Positions 26,686 to 34,598 of a stretch of 64,000 bases of DNA are shown in pieces. A program made the translations under genes and the position numbers. Source of the DNA: G963662265 sp963668545 (GTDB taxonomy: Bacteria; Spirochaetota; Spirochaetia; CADAEX01); contig OY764868.1 in the NCBI GenBank assembly GCA_963668545.1, positions 2,852,001 through 2,916,000 on the forward strand, read 5' to 3'. Every line of letters starts with the position of its first letter. The stretch's first letter is position 1. Under the pieces are notes generated by a model. That model was given only the letters and a program-made list of their open reading frames with translations. It ran no database searches and was not told where the DNA came from.

Positions 26686-26889
26686 ATGGGAACACAGATA
26701 CTCAAAAAAACTGCTGCAGTTGTAATGTTAATTATAGGGATTGTTTTTTTTCTTGTGGAATTCAAAGCTCTGCCGCATAAACCCAAAGACCCTGAAAAAT
26801 GGGACAAATTACATTCAAAATACTACAGAGCAATAAAAATGACAGGAAGGGTCTGCCTGCTTCTCGGACTGACTTTCATGCTTACCTGA
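26686..26889 (+). CDS. Small two-span membrane protein
   Basis: 67 residues with two hydrophobic segments (about 9-27, AAVVMLIIGIVFFLVEFKA; and 50-66, MTGRVCLLLGLTFMLT). They are joined by a charged loop containing PHKPKDPEKWDKLHSKYYR. No family recognised. AAGG lies seven bases before the ATG. It follows the M23 peptidase gene after 122 bases and converges with the SlyD-type gene. It could be an envelope accessory factor, but nothing in the sequence says so. The coding call rests on the clean hydrophobic pattern and ribosome site. Confidence 0.6.
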   Translation: MGTQILKKTAAVVMLIIGIVFFLVEFKALPHKPKDPEKWDKLHSKYYRAIKMTGRVCLLLGLTFMLT

Positions 26890-26942
26890 TTAAAATTTTA
26901 TAAATAACTTCTTTATTTATGTGGAAGAAAATAAGACAATGT

Positions 26943-27416
26943 CTAATTTTCTTCCATAGGATGCCCTAGAACCTTTTCCTCTGTATAGGATTCCCTTATT
27001 TTAAGTACTTTAACATCAAAAAAAAGCGGCTTTCCGGCAAGGGGATGGTTTGCATCAACCTTTACTTCATCTCCAAGAACTTCAAGTATTGTCAGCACAT
27101 AGGGAGTTCCATTTACAGCTGTATCAAACTCCATTCCCGGTTCCAGTTCGATATCATCATTTCTGAAATTCTCAGCCGGGACATTAAAAACCATTTCATC
27201 ATCCCTTAGACCATATCCTTTTTCAGGAGGGACTGAAACAGAAATAGAATCATCTATCTTCTTCCCTTCAAGAGCTTCCTCCAGGCCTCTTACAATATTC
27301 TTATAACCATGCAGATATGCGAGCGGACCATTTGATTCACTTGAATCAATAACATTTCCGTGCTCATCTTTCAGAGAATAATCAATTGTAACAACCTTCC
27401 CTCTTCTTATTTCCAA
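26943..27416 (-). CDS. SlyD-type FKBP peptidyl-prolyl isomerase
   Basis: 157 residues. The pattern is that of SlyD proteins: an FKBP half beginning VVTIDYSLKDEHGNVIDSS, the GPLAYLHGYKNIVRGLEEALEGK core with the insert-in-flap domain behind it (VPPEKGYGLRDD ... EPGMEFD), and the return strand VDANHPLAGKPLFFDVKVL. SlyD enzymes catalyse proline isomerisation and act as chaperones. The His- and Cys-rich nickel-binding tail of the E. coli protein is absent here. The start is TTG 27416, with GAGG upstream; no nearby ATG is in frame. It is divergent from the phospholipase-type gene and probably single. Confidence 0.9.
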   Translation of the reverse strand: MEIRRGKVVTIDYSLKDEHGNVIDSSESNGPLAYLHGYKNIVRGLEEALEGKKIDDSISVSVPPEKGYGLRDDEMVFNVPAENFRNDDIELEPGMEFDTAVNGTPYVLTILEVLGDEVKVDANHPLAGKPLFFDVKVLKIRESYTEEKVLGHPMEEN

Positions 27417-27597
27417 AACCCTTTACCTCTCTCTATCTGAAAATCAAAGAAAATATACTAATGTTTTACTTTTTTTTCTATATAAATATTCCCAATAATT
27501 ATTGATTAATATTATTCTTTTCCAACATACTGTCAAATGCTCCAGTACTGATAATAATTAACTTGAATTCCACTGATATTAATAATATCTATATTTT

Positions 27598-28848
27598 ATG
27601 GAAAAGACACATTTTTTTATCCTCCGTTTAATAATACTTTCTCTGATTATCACAGGATGTACAACTTCTGAAAAATCAGTGCCTCTTGACGGACAAAGTG
27701 ACTTTAAAATAGTAAAAAAATATGCTGCCGAGTACGGAGTAAACCCCCCCTATGCTTCTTCTTTTCCAAAACTATATTTCAAAGGAAATGAAGTGAGAAA
27801 GGGGATGCTTGAACTTATAAAAAAAGCTGATAACTATATAATAGTCAACACCTATCTTACACTTAACGATGAGTACGGACACGTAATTCTTGAAGCTCTC
27901 AGAAAAAAATATGAAGAAGGGGTAAGTGTCTATGTAATGGCAGATTCCTCCAGCCATTTTATGGGAGAAGAATCAGCATTTATCTACCTCCACAGGCACC
28001 ATATCCCGTTTACAGAATATAATCCCATCAGATTCAGGAAATTCATAGATCCGGTGAATCTTCTTTTCCGGGATCACAGGAAATACTGGATTATTGACGG
28101 TAAATATGTTCTGCTCGGAGGATGCAATATTATGAATACATCTCTCCAGCCTTCGAGGGAAAGAGGTAATACAGACGGAATGGTACTGGTAGAATCGCCG
28201 GGAGCAGCTGAAGAGCTTCTTGATTCATTTATTAAAAACTGGAACAGATATTCTCCATACGATATAAGAAAAGACTACTTCAAAATTCCTGAAACAACTG
28301 TTTTTGAAACAAATATTGTTCTTTTTAATCAGGAGACCTCAGAAAAAAAACCTCTGATGGAATTCATGGTTAACAGAATGTTCCAGTATGCGGAAAAAGA
28401 GGTATGGATTATTCAGCCCTATACATTTATTGATGATAAAATTCTCACCTATGTCAGGGAGATGGAGGACAGGGGTGTTGAAGTATTTATTGTCCTTTCT
28501 GAACTGGTCAATGCGGAAAAATATCACTATGCATCTTTCTATGGAATCAAGGACCTTATTGATATTGGGGCAGATGTTTTTATCTATGAAAACTCTCCTC
28601 TCCATTTTAAAGCCTTTATTATAGATGATAAATTGTTTTCCATAGGGTCAGCCAATTTCAACAAGCGTTCGCTGGAGCTTTCCGATGAAGCCAATATCAT
28701 GTTTTATGACAAAAAGTCATTCTACATTCTAAACAGGAGTCTTAAGGAAATAAGAAAAAGCCTCAGACATGTATCCTATGAGGAAGCCCTCCTGTATAAG
28801 ACAGCAGAATACAGATGGTGGCACAGAATGATGAAATATACAGGTTAA
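27598..28848 (+). CDS. Phospholipase-D/cardiolipin-synthase-type lipoprotein
   Basis: 416 residues. A lipoprotein signal with lipobox ITGC (Cys21) opens the chain. Two HKD motifs define the phospholipase D superfamily: HRKYWIIDGKYVLLGGCN near residue 160 and HFKAFIIDDKLFSIGSANFN near residue 340. The pair forms one active site for phosphodiester transfer. Members synthesise cardiolipin, cleave phospholipids or act on nucleic acid. The lipid anchor places this one on an envelope membrane, which fits lipid chemistry better than a nuclease role. No strong Shine-Dalgarno precedes ATG 27598. A GGDEF protein gene follows after 39 bases, possibly co-transcribed. Confidence 0.88.
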   Translation: MEKTHFFILRLIILSLIITGCTTSEKSVPLDGQSDFKIVKKYAAEYGVNPPYASSFPKLYFKGNEVRKGMLELIKKADNYIIVNTYLTLNDEYGHVILEALRKKYEEGVSVYVMADSSSHFMGEESAFIYLHRHHIPFTEYNPIRFRKFIDPVNLLFRDHRKYWIIDGKYVLLGGCNIMNTSLQPSRERGNTDGMVLVESPGAAEELLDSFIKNWNRYSPYDIRKDYFKIPETTVFETNIVLFNQETSEKKPLMEFMVNRMFQYAEKEVWIIQPYTFIDDKILTYVREMEDRGVEVFIVLSELVNAEKYHYASFYGIKDLIDIGADVFIYENSPLHFKAFIIDDKLFSIGSANFNKRSLELSDEANIMFYDKKSFYILNRSLKEIRKSLRHVSYEEALLYKTAEYRWWHRMMKYTG

Positions 28849-28887
28849 AGCTTGCCAATTCGGAAATATTAAAATATCATTATTACC

Positions 28888-30795
28888 ATGCCCCCAAATA
28901 CTATGCCAGCAGCAAAAAGCAGGCTTGATAATGATCCTGAAAAATATTTTTCAGCGAGAGAACTAATAACTGCATTTATTCTCATAAACATACTTATTGT
29001 TTCAGTTATTTTTATTTCTTTATATACAGATAAAAATACTTCCCTTAATGACAGAATTTCCGAAGGAAAACTGAGTATTTCCACCTACACAGAAGATTTC
29101 ATCCCGCTGGATGGTAATTGGGATTTTGAGTGGTATCCTGAAATACCGGAAATAATTGACAGCAGCCTTATTCCTGAAGATTTTTCAGGAAAAGAATCAG
29201 TTCCGGGATACTGGAAAGCCGGAAGTCAGGGGCTGGGAATTTACAGGCTGATAATAGATAACAGCAATAAACTCAGAATTCCTGCAGTAAAGCTGACAAA
29301 TGTAATGGATACCTATAAGCTTTTTATCAACAGAAGAGAATATTATTCTGTGGGTACTATCTCAAATACACCCGAGACATACAGGGATGAAAGCCGTCCT
29401 GTTGTAATACCTCTTCCAGGCTGCGGAAGCAGGCTGGAATTATGCATCATGGTCGGAAATCTTACGGAAAAAAGAGGGGGACTCAACAGACCTGTATATT
29501 TCGGAGAATATAACACCCTGAAGAACTACAGGGAAAAAAAACTTGTATACAACAGTATACTTCAGGGGATATCACTTACAGTAATATTCTACAATGTCCT
29601 TTTTCTTTTTCTGAACAGGAAAAAAGGGGGTCTGAATAATATTTTCCTGATAATTCTCTGCCTGACTATTATATTATTCTGCGGGCTGAAACAGGAAATG
29701 ATGCTTAAAACTGTTTTCACAGAACTTTCAGGTGAAATGAGGGCAAAACTCATCTATCTTTCATTTCTGCTCCCGTTTCCTGTTTTTGCCTGCTATATAA
29801 AAAGTGCCTACACAAAAATATTCGGAAGAAGGACCTATAATTTCATAATAATATCTGCAGTTTTTCTTACATGCTTTGTCCTGTTCTTTAAGAGTTCTCT
29901 CTTTTCAAGATATCTTCTTTACCTTGAAGCTGCAAACCTTTTTCTCGCAATATACCTGATATCAAGACTTACCTATCTTTTTATCAAAACCCATGATACA
30001 ACACCGCTTACCCAGCTTATGGGTATGTATATTTTTATAGTTGCATTTATCGCAGCAGTTCTTGATGACAACCTGAGAATACCAGCTGATGCTCCGTTTA
30101 TTCTTTTTACAGGTTTCATCCTTTTTCTCACAGCCGGGAATACAATGCTTTCCATCAGGGCATTCAACAAGCTGAAGCAGCTTCACAACGCTCTTATAAC
30201 CTCGGAAAGGGACAAGGAAAAACTCAGAAAACTTTCATATATTGACTCGCTCACAGAAGTATCAAACAGGAGACACTTTGATGAATATATAAAACTCCTG
30301 TGGGAGCGAAACAATTTCATTGGAGAATCTTCTGCTATCTTAATGATTGATATAGATAATTTTAAAATATTCAACGACACATATGGTCATCAGGAAGGAG
30401 ACATCTGTCTTAAAAAGGCAGCAGAGGCAATGAATATAGAACTTAACAGGGGAAATGATATTATATTCAGATACGGCGGAGAAGAATTTGTTGTTGTAAT
30501 TTCAAATGTCAGTTCAGAAGACAGCCTGAATATTGCGGAAAAGCTGAGAACAAATGTAGAAAACCTTAAAATCCCGAACAGAAACTCTCTTTTTAGCAGT
30601 TATGTTACAGTCAGTATAGGAGTAAGTTACTATAATCCTTCAGAAAAGCAGTCAGGATGGGAAAAAACACTTAAAGAGGCTGACACTGCTTTATACAAGG
30701 CAAAGGAAAACAGAAACTGCTGTATCCTTTTTGACAGTAATAACAGCTTTATAAAAGCAGGGGAAAAACATGAAGAAATTAACAGCAGGAATTGA
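28888..30795 (+). CDS. Membrane diguanylate cyclase with 7TM-DISM-like sensor
   Basis: 635 residues. One N-terminal membrane span is followed by an extracellular jelly-roll-like region (LDGNWDFEWYPEIPE ... VPGYWK ... GIYRLII), the pattern of 7TMR-DISM extracellular domains. About seven helices follow (residues about 220-420). The C-terminal GGDEF domain opens SYIDSLTEVSNRRHFDEY and has LMIDIDNFKIFNDTYGH and RYGGEEF. The active-site motif is the functional GGEEF variant, and an RxxD inhibitory site (RGND) lies five residues ahead of it, so it should make c-di-GMP and be product-inhibited. Ligand unknown; carbohydrate is common for such sensors. Its end overlaps the ROK kinase start by 26 bases, tying the two in expression. 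Confidence 0.88.
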   Translation: MPPNTMPAAKSRLDNDPEKYFSARELITAFILINILIVSVIFISLYTDKNTSLNDRISEGKLSISTYTEDFIPLDGNWDFEWYPEIPEIIDSSLIPEDFSGKESVPGYWKAGSQGLGIYRLIIDNSNKLRIPAVKLTNVMDTYKLFINRREYYSVGTISNTPETYRDESRPVVIPLPGCGSRLELCIMVGNLTEKRGGLNRPVYFGEYNTLKNYREKKLVYNSILQGISLTVIFYNVLFLFLNRKKGGLNNIFLIILCLTIILFCGLKQEMMLKTVFTELSGEMRAKLIYLSFLLPFPVFACYIKSAYTKIFGRRTYNFIIISAVFLTCFVLFFKSSLFSRYLLYLEAANLFLAIYLISRLTYLFIKTHDTTPLTQLMGMYIFIVAFIAAVLDDNLRIPADAPFILFTGFILFLTAGNTMLSIRAFNKLKQLHNALITSERDKEKLRKLSYIDSLTEVSNRRHFDEYIKLLWERNNFIGESSAILMIDIDNFKIFNDTYGHQEGDICLKKAAEAMNIELNRGNDIIFRYGGEEFVVVISNVSSEDSLNIAEKLRTNVENLKIPNRNSLFSSYVTVSIGVSYYNPSEKQSGWEKTLKEADTALYKAKENRNCCILFDSNNSFIKAGEKHEEINSRN

Positions 30796-31705
30796 TATCG
30801 GGGGAACAAATACAAAAGCAGGTATTGTTTCCGAGGAAGGTGAAATAATCAGCAGGGTGAGCTTTCCGACAACTGATTTCAGTGAAGTGGAAAAGTACAA
30901 AGCGCATCTTGGTGAAATAATCAACCATATGGCAGAAGAGAATGATGCGGAAATAACCGCAATAGGAATAGGCGCCCCAAATGGAAATTATTATACAGGG
31001 AAAATTGAATATGCACCAAACCTTCCCTGGCAGGGACTTGTCGATATAACATCAGGCATTCTTCCCGGTATAAAAGCATCCATAACTAATGATGCAAATG
31101 CGGCAGCAATTGGAGAAAAGCATTTCGGCAAGGCAAGGAATTATACTGACTTCATTGTTGTCACTCTAGGAACCGGGATAGGGGGAGGTATTTTCACAGA
31201 TTCAAAACTGCTTTATGGTAAATACGGTTTTGCCGGAGAAATCGGACATATCAAGGCAGTGCCTGACGGGAGAAAATGCAACTGCGGCAGAAAAGGCTGT
31301 ATTGAGCGTTATGCTTCTGCAACCGGTTTTGTTGAAACAGCACTTGAATTTCTTGGAAGAGACACCCGTTCTTCAATTCTGAACAGAATTAATCCTGGTA
31401 AACTGACCGCAAAGGATATATATGAAGCAGCTCTTATTGAAGATGAAACAGCACTTGATATATTCAACTATACAGGGAAACTGCTTGCATCATTTTTTGC
31501 AGACCTTGTTCACATATTCTCTCCGGAGTCAATTATAGTTTCAGGCGGGCTGATAAAAAGCGGGAATATACTTCTTGATCCTGTTAAGAAGCACTTTAAA
31601 AGTGAGGTCCTTGCGACATACAGAAACAACAAGGTGGAAATTACAACATCTTCCCTGCCGGAACAGGATGCGGCTATACTTGGCGCAGCATCTCTTGTTA
31701 TCTGA
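30770..31705 (+). CDS. ROK-family sugar kinase (glucokinase type)
   Basis: 311 residues. The ATP-binding opening GIDIGGTNTKAGIV, the NDANAAAIGE sugar-binding block with catalytic Asp, LGTGIGGGIF, and the ROK zinc site (EIGH followed by CNCGRKGCIE) are all present. Family members phosphorylate glucose or related hexoses at C6. It begins inside the 3' end of the diguanylate cyclase gene, with GGGGA ahead of ATG. That overlap links c-di-GMP signalling to a sugar kinase; whether it is functional or simply compact packing cannot be told. The mgl importer 20 kb away could supply its substrate. Confidence 0.9.
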   Translation: MKKLTAGIDIGGTNTKAGIVSEEGEIISRVSFPTTDFSEVEKYKAHLGEIINHMAEENDAEITAIGIGAPNGNYYTGKIEYAPNLPWQGLVDITSGILPGIKASITNDANAAAIGEKHFGKARNYTDFIVVTLGTGIGGGIFTDSKLLYGKYGFAGEIGHIKAVPDGRKCNCGRKGCIERYASATGFVETALEFLGRDTRSSILNRINPGKLTAKDIYEAALIEDETALDIFNYTGKLLASFFADLVHIFSPESIIVSGGLIKSGNILLDPVKKHFKSEVLATYRNNKVEITTSSLPEQDAAILGAASLVI

Positions 31706-31735
31706 TTTTATTAAAAACCACCGGGATCAGTCAGC

Positions 31736-32146
31736 TTAATGCCCTCTCCTCTTTTCCTTTTTCTTTATCTGTTTGTTTCTGAATTTTTCTTCGAGACTCC
31801 TGCCTTTTTCCTTTCCGGTATTAATCCTCCTTCCTGCAAGCGAAGCTGAAAGAGCATTGTTGAATATTTCCATTGACCTGCCCCCTTTTTCCAGCTGTTC
31901 TCTTTTCCCTTTTTGAAGGGACTTCTTGTAAGATAAATTTTTACCGTTAGACTGATATTTATCAGTTGTGTATTCAATAAATTTCATACTGTCGAAATAA
32001 TTAAGATAAAAATGAATTATTTCACCGTTGGAAGGTTCCGGGCCGAAAACATGCCTGGCAGACAGTATAGAGTCTTCTCCATACCTAATACAGATCCCGA
32101 CCCAGAAAGGGTTTTCAAAAAAAATAGTGAATTCCATCCTGTCCAT
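31736..32146 (-). CDS. yjdF: YjdF-family protein (DUF2992)
   Basis: 136 residues. The family pattern is recognisable at both ends: a short N-terminal strand pair FTIFFENPFWVGICIRY with ARHVFGPEPS, and a highly basic tail ending NKQIKKKEKRRGH. The molecular function of YjdF is unknown. In Firmicutes it is often controlled by the yjdF riboswitch, which binds azaaromatic compounds. AAGGAGG just before the ATG is strong. A promoter of near-consensus quality (32307-32336) leaves a leader of about 150 bases, so RNA-level control is plausible here too. Finding it in a spirochaete-like genome is itself of interest. Confidence 0.85.
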   Translation of the reverse strand: MDRMEFTIFFENPFWVGICIRYGEDSILSARHVFGPEPSNGEIIHFYLNYFDSMKFIEYTTDKYQSNGKNLSYKKSLQKGKREQLEKGGRSMEIFNNALSASLAGRRINTGKEKGRSLEEKFRNKQIKKKEKRRGH

Positions 32147-32300
32147 ATCTGATCCTCCTTAAATTTCTCAAGAAGGCGATGAACGGACATTCAGTAAAAG
32201 AATGGATACATGGGGACAGATGTTTCAAGTTATCCCCCTGCCGGGCTACCTACCGGTAAGCGTTTTTTTCATTGCCGATTTCAGTGTAATTTGTATTTTC
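32147..32300 (-). promoter_or_regulatory. Leader of the yjdF gene, candidate yjdF riboswitch
   Basis: From the predicted start of transcription near 32300 to the yjdF ATG there are about 150 untranslated bases. They are richer in G and C than surrounding spacers, contain a GGGGA...TCCCC pair (32213-32236) and a CCGG-containing pair (32241-32256), and end in AAGGAGG. Size and linked gene fit a yjdF riboswitch. I cannot recall that consensus well enough to confirm it by eye. Confidence 0.5.
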
Positions 32301-32306
32301 TGTTTT

Positions 32307-32336
32307 ATTGTATCAATAACGGCAGAAAACTGTCAA
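32307..32336 (-). promoter_or_regulatory. Strong promoter for yjdF
   Basis: On the minus strand TTGACA (32336-32331) is followed after 18 bases by TACAAT (32312-32307). The -35 is a perfect consensus match and the -10 has five of six. Confidence 0.7.
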
Positions 32337-32358
32337 TATAAAGATAAAAAGAGGCCAC

Positions 32359-32387
32359 TTGTGATCTATCATAACTGTCAGTATTAT
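32359..32387 (+). promoter_or_regulatory. Promoter for the RNA helicase gene
   Basis: TTGTGA (32359-32364), a 17-base spacer, and TATTAT (32382-32387). It lies back to back with the yjdF promoter, 22 bases away. Transcription would start near 32394. Confidence 0.5.
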
Positions 32388-32393
32388 GTTATA

Positions 32394-32643
32394 AATTACG
32401 GAACCTGGCGAAGAGCGGTACAGCATTTTAATATTTTTGCCGGGTCAGTTCATCTAAGACCGGACATATCCCTGTTCCGGATATTCAAGACTGTTTTTAC
32501 TTATTAACCCTGCTGAACACCCCTGACAGATGAGAAGTAAGACTAAAATCTGAGATGCCTAAAACTGACCAAAGATTCTTCTCCCGGTTTTACTGCATCA
32601 GCATGTAGCTGAAATGCAACGTCCGCTTTAACGCGGAAAGCTC
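32394..32643 (+). promoter_or_regulatory. Long structured leader of the DEAD-box helicase gene
   Basis: The roughly 500-base stretch 32147-32643 has no convincing gene; it holds two divergent promoters and two leaders. This rightward leader has at least three hairpins: CCGGACA with TGTTCCGG (about 32460-32480), GCATCAGC with GCTG..ATGC (about 32595-32618), and TCCGC with GCGGA (32622-32637), the last next to the start codon. Long leaders of cold-shock helicase genes are known to regulate expression; a similar role is inferred. Confidence 0.45.
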
Positions 32644-34281
32644 ATGAAAGAGAGAGCCAATATTAAATTACAGGATGGTAATATTATCAAAGAGACAGAA
32701 TCATTTGAAGAATTAGGATTGTCAGAAAAAACACTTAAAGCACTCAAGAAAAAGGGATTTGAAGAACCTACAGGAATACAGAAAAAAATAATACCCCTGC
32801 TGCTTCAAGGAGACAAGGATATTATAGGGCAGGCGCAGACAGGGACAGGGAAAACAGCAGCATTCGGTCTTCCCATACTGGAAAAAGTAGGATCAGGAGG
32901 GAAAAATATAAAAGCCCTCATACTTACCCCTACCAGGGAACTTGCAATACAGGTGTCAGAAGAACTCAACTCGCTTAAAGGGGATGCTTCATTAAAAATA
33001 ATCCCTGTTTACGGCGGACAGGCAATCAGTCAGCAGATAAGCAAGCTTAAAGCTAATGTTGATATAGTTGTAGGAACACCGGGAAGGGTGATTGACCATA
33101 TAAACAGAAAAACAATGAAACTTGAAAGGCTTTCATATATTGTGCTTGATGAAGCAGATGAAATGCTGAACATGGGGTTTATTGACGAGGTTGAGGAAAT
33201 CCTTGATTCAGTCGGCGAAGAGAGAAAAATGCTTCTTTTCTCCGCAACAATGCCTGAAAGAATTAAGAAGATCGGTGAAAAATATATGTCCGATTATGAG
33301 CATATAATATCTGAAAAGGAACAGCTCGTAACCGGCCTTACTGAACAGATATATTTTGAGGTTAATGAAAGAGATAAATTCGAAGCGCTCTGCAGAATAA
33401 TTGATATTGAAGAGGATTTTTACGGTCTTATATTCTGCAGGACCAAAGTGGGAGTGGATGAAGTAGCTTCAAAACTCTCAGGAAGGGGATATGATTCGGC
33501 AGCTCTTCACGGTGATATCACCCAGGCACAGAGAGAAATAATCCTGAAGAAATTCAGAAAAAAGGAGATTACAATCCTGGCGGCAACAGATGTTGCAGCC
33601 AGAGGGATTGATATTGAAAACCTATCCCATGTTATAAATTACTCCCTTCCCCAGGATCCTGAAAGCTATGTTCACAGAATAGGGAGGACAGGACGTGCCG
33701 GTAATGAGGGGGTTGCAATAACATTTGTCACTCCGGATGAATACAGAAAACTCACATTCATAAAGAAGATAGCAAGAACAGAAATTGTAAAGATGCAGAT
33801 CCCCGGAGTCGATGATGTTATTCAGGCTAAAAAAGAGCGTATAATGTCAGATATTGAAAGCATAGAAGCAGAAGACATCATCCCGGATTTCAAAAAAATG
33901 GCAGAGGAGCTCCTTGATAAAAGCAGTCATGAACAGGTCCTTGCAGCTGTTCTTCAGGCAGCATACAGAGAGGAACTGGACAGGAACAGCTACAGGGAAA
34001 TAAAAAAAGTATCTGTCGATAAACAGGGAAAAGCAAGGCTGTTTATTCAGATGGGAAGGATGGACAGCCTTACAAAGAAAAGTCTTGCCGATATGATTGA
34101 AAAAAAATCAGGTGTAAAGGAGCGCTTCCTGAGGGATATCCAGGTCTATGATGCTTTTTCATTTGTCACTACAACCTACAGCGATGCTGAAACAATTATA
34201 AAGTCATTTAAATCAATGAAGAGGGGAAAACGCCCTATGATAGAAATGGCAAAAACAGAAAAAAAGAGAAAAAGAAAATAA
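32644..34281 (+). CDS. deaD: DEAD-box RNA helicase (DeaD/CsdA-like)
   Basis: 545 residues. The full helicase motif set is visible in order: the Q-motif region GFEEPTGIQKK, AQTGTGKT, PTRELA, TPGR, DEAD, SAT, ARGID and HRIGRTGR. After the two RecA-like domains a DbpA-type RNA-binding domain forms the C-terminus (REIKKVSVDKQGKARLFIQM ...), with a basic tail. Proteins of this layout unwind RNA during ribosome assembly and at low temperature. The gene has its own promoter, a leader of about 250 bases with a hairpin near the ribosome-binding site, and a strong terminator right after it, so it is a single-gene unit. Confidence 0.92.
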   Translation: MKERANIKLQDGNIIKETESFEELGLSEKTLKALKKKGFEEPTGIQKKIIPLLLQGDKDIIGQAQTGTGKTAAFGLPILEKVGSGGKNIKALILTPTRELAIQVSEELNSLKGDASLKIIPVYGGQAISQQISKLKANVDIVVGTPGRVIDHINRKTMKLERLSYIVLDEADEMLNMGFIDEVEEILDSVGEERKMLLFSATMPERIKKIGEKYMSDYEHIISEKEQLVTGLTEQIYFEVNERDKFEALCRIIDIEEDFYGLIFCRTKVGVDEVASKLSGRGYDSAALHGDITQAQREIILKKFRKKEITILAATDVAARGIDIENLSHVINYSLPQDPESYVHRIGRTGRAGNEGVAITFVTPDEYRKLTFIKKIARTEIVKMQIPGVDDVIQAKKERIMSDIESIEAEDIIPDFKKMAEELLDKSSHEQVLAAVLQAAYREELDRNSYREIKKVSVDKQGKARLFIQMGRMDSLTKKSLADMIEKKSGVKERFLRDIQVYDAFSFVTTTYSDAETIIKSFKSMKRGKRPMIEMAKTEKKRKRK

Positions 34282-34301
34282 AAGCCATATAAATAAGACA
34301 C

Positions 34302-34339
34302 AAAAAAGGGTATCAGAAATCTATCTGATACCCTTTTTT
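34302..34339 (+). terminator. Strong intrinsic terminator after the helicase gene
   Basis: A perfect 16-bp stem pairs 34302-34317 (six A, then GGGTATCAGA) with 34324-34339 (TCTGATACCC, then six T) around a 6-base loop. Confidence 0.92.
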
Positions 34340-34598
34340 CATGAACAGAATCGCTCTTGTATCAAGATGATTGATATAAACGCTCATTATGTTATATATT
34401 TAAATATCTGAAAACATTTTATTATTGGTTATAACTGAGTAGCCACTGCATGAGATAAATGGAACAGGTATTTTATAATATTGAAAATAATCAATAAATT
34501 AATCATCAGCAGTTATTATCTGCTGAATATGAATAAAATCCGTTTACAGACTATAAACAAGAAACATATAAAACATTATTCCGGAGGGAAAAGACACA
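34340..34598 (+). promoter_or_regulatory. Promoter and leader region of prfA-prmC-rel
   Basis: This gene-free stretch holds TTGATA at 34371-34376 with TATATA 16 bases downstream (34393-34398), a plausible promoter. A hairpin of TCAGCAG (34506-34512) and CTGCTGA (34520-34526) lies about 70 bases before prfA. GGAGGG precedes the prfA ATG. No small open frame with a ribosome site was seen. Confidence 0.4.

Noticed and set aside
32242..32270. Hairpin followed by seven T on the plus strand, looking like a rightward terminator
   Set aside because: No rightward gene ends here. The sequence lies just inside the leader of the leftward yjdF promoter, where it is a run of A on the transcript, so a terminator reading is unlikely.
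32202..32507. Open frame of 101 residues on the plus strand in the spacer between yjdF and the helicase gene
   Set aside because: No ribosome-binding site, unusual composition, and it spans both divergent promoters. A leader or promoter region explains the sequence better.
20641..34526. Similar hairpins with ATCAGCAG/CTGCTGA cores at 20641-20670 and 34506-34526 as a dispersed repeat family
   Set aside because: Only two short matches in a low-GC genome. The first is fully explained as a terminator and the second lacks a T run.
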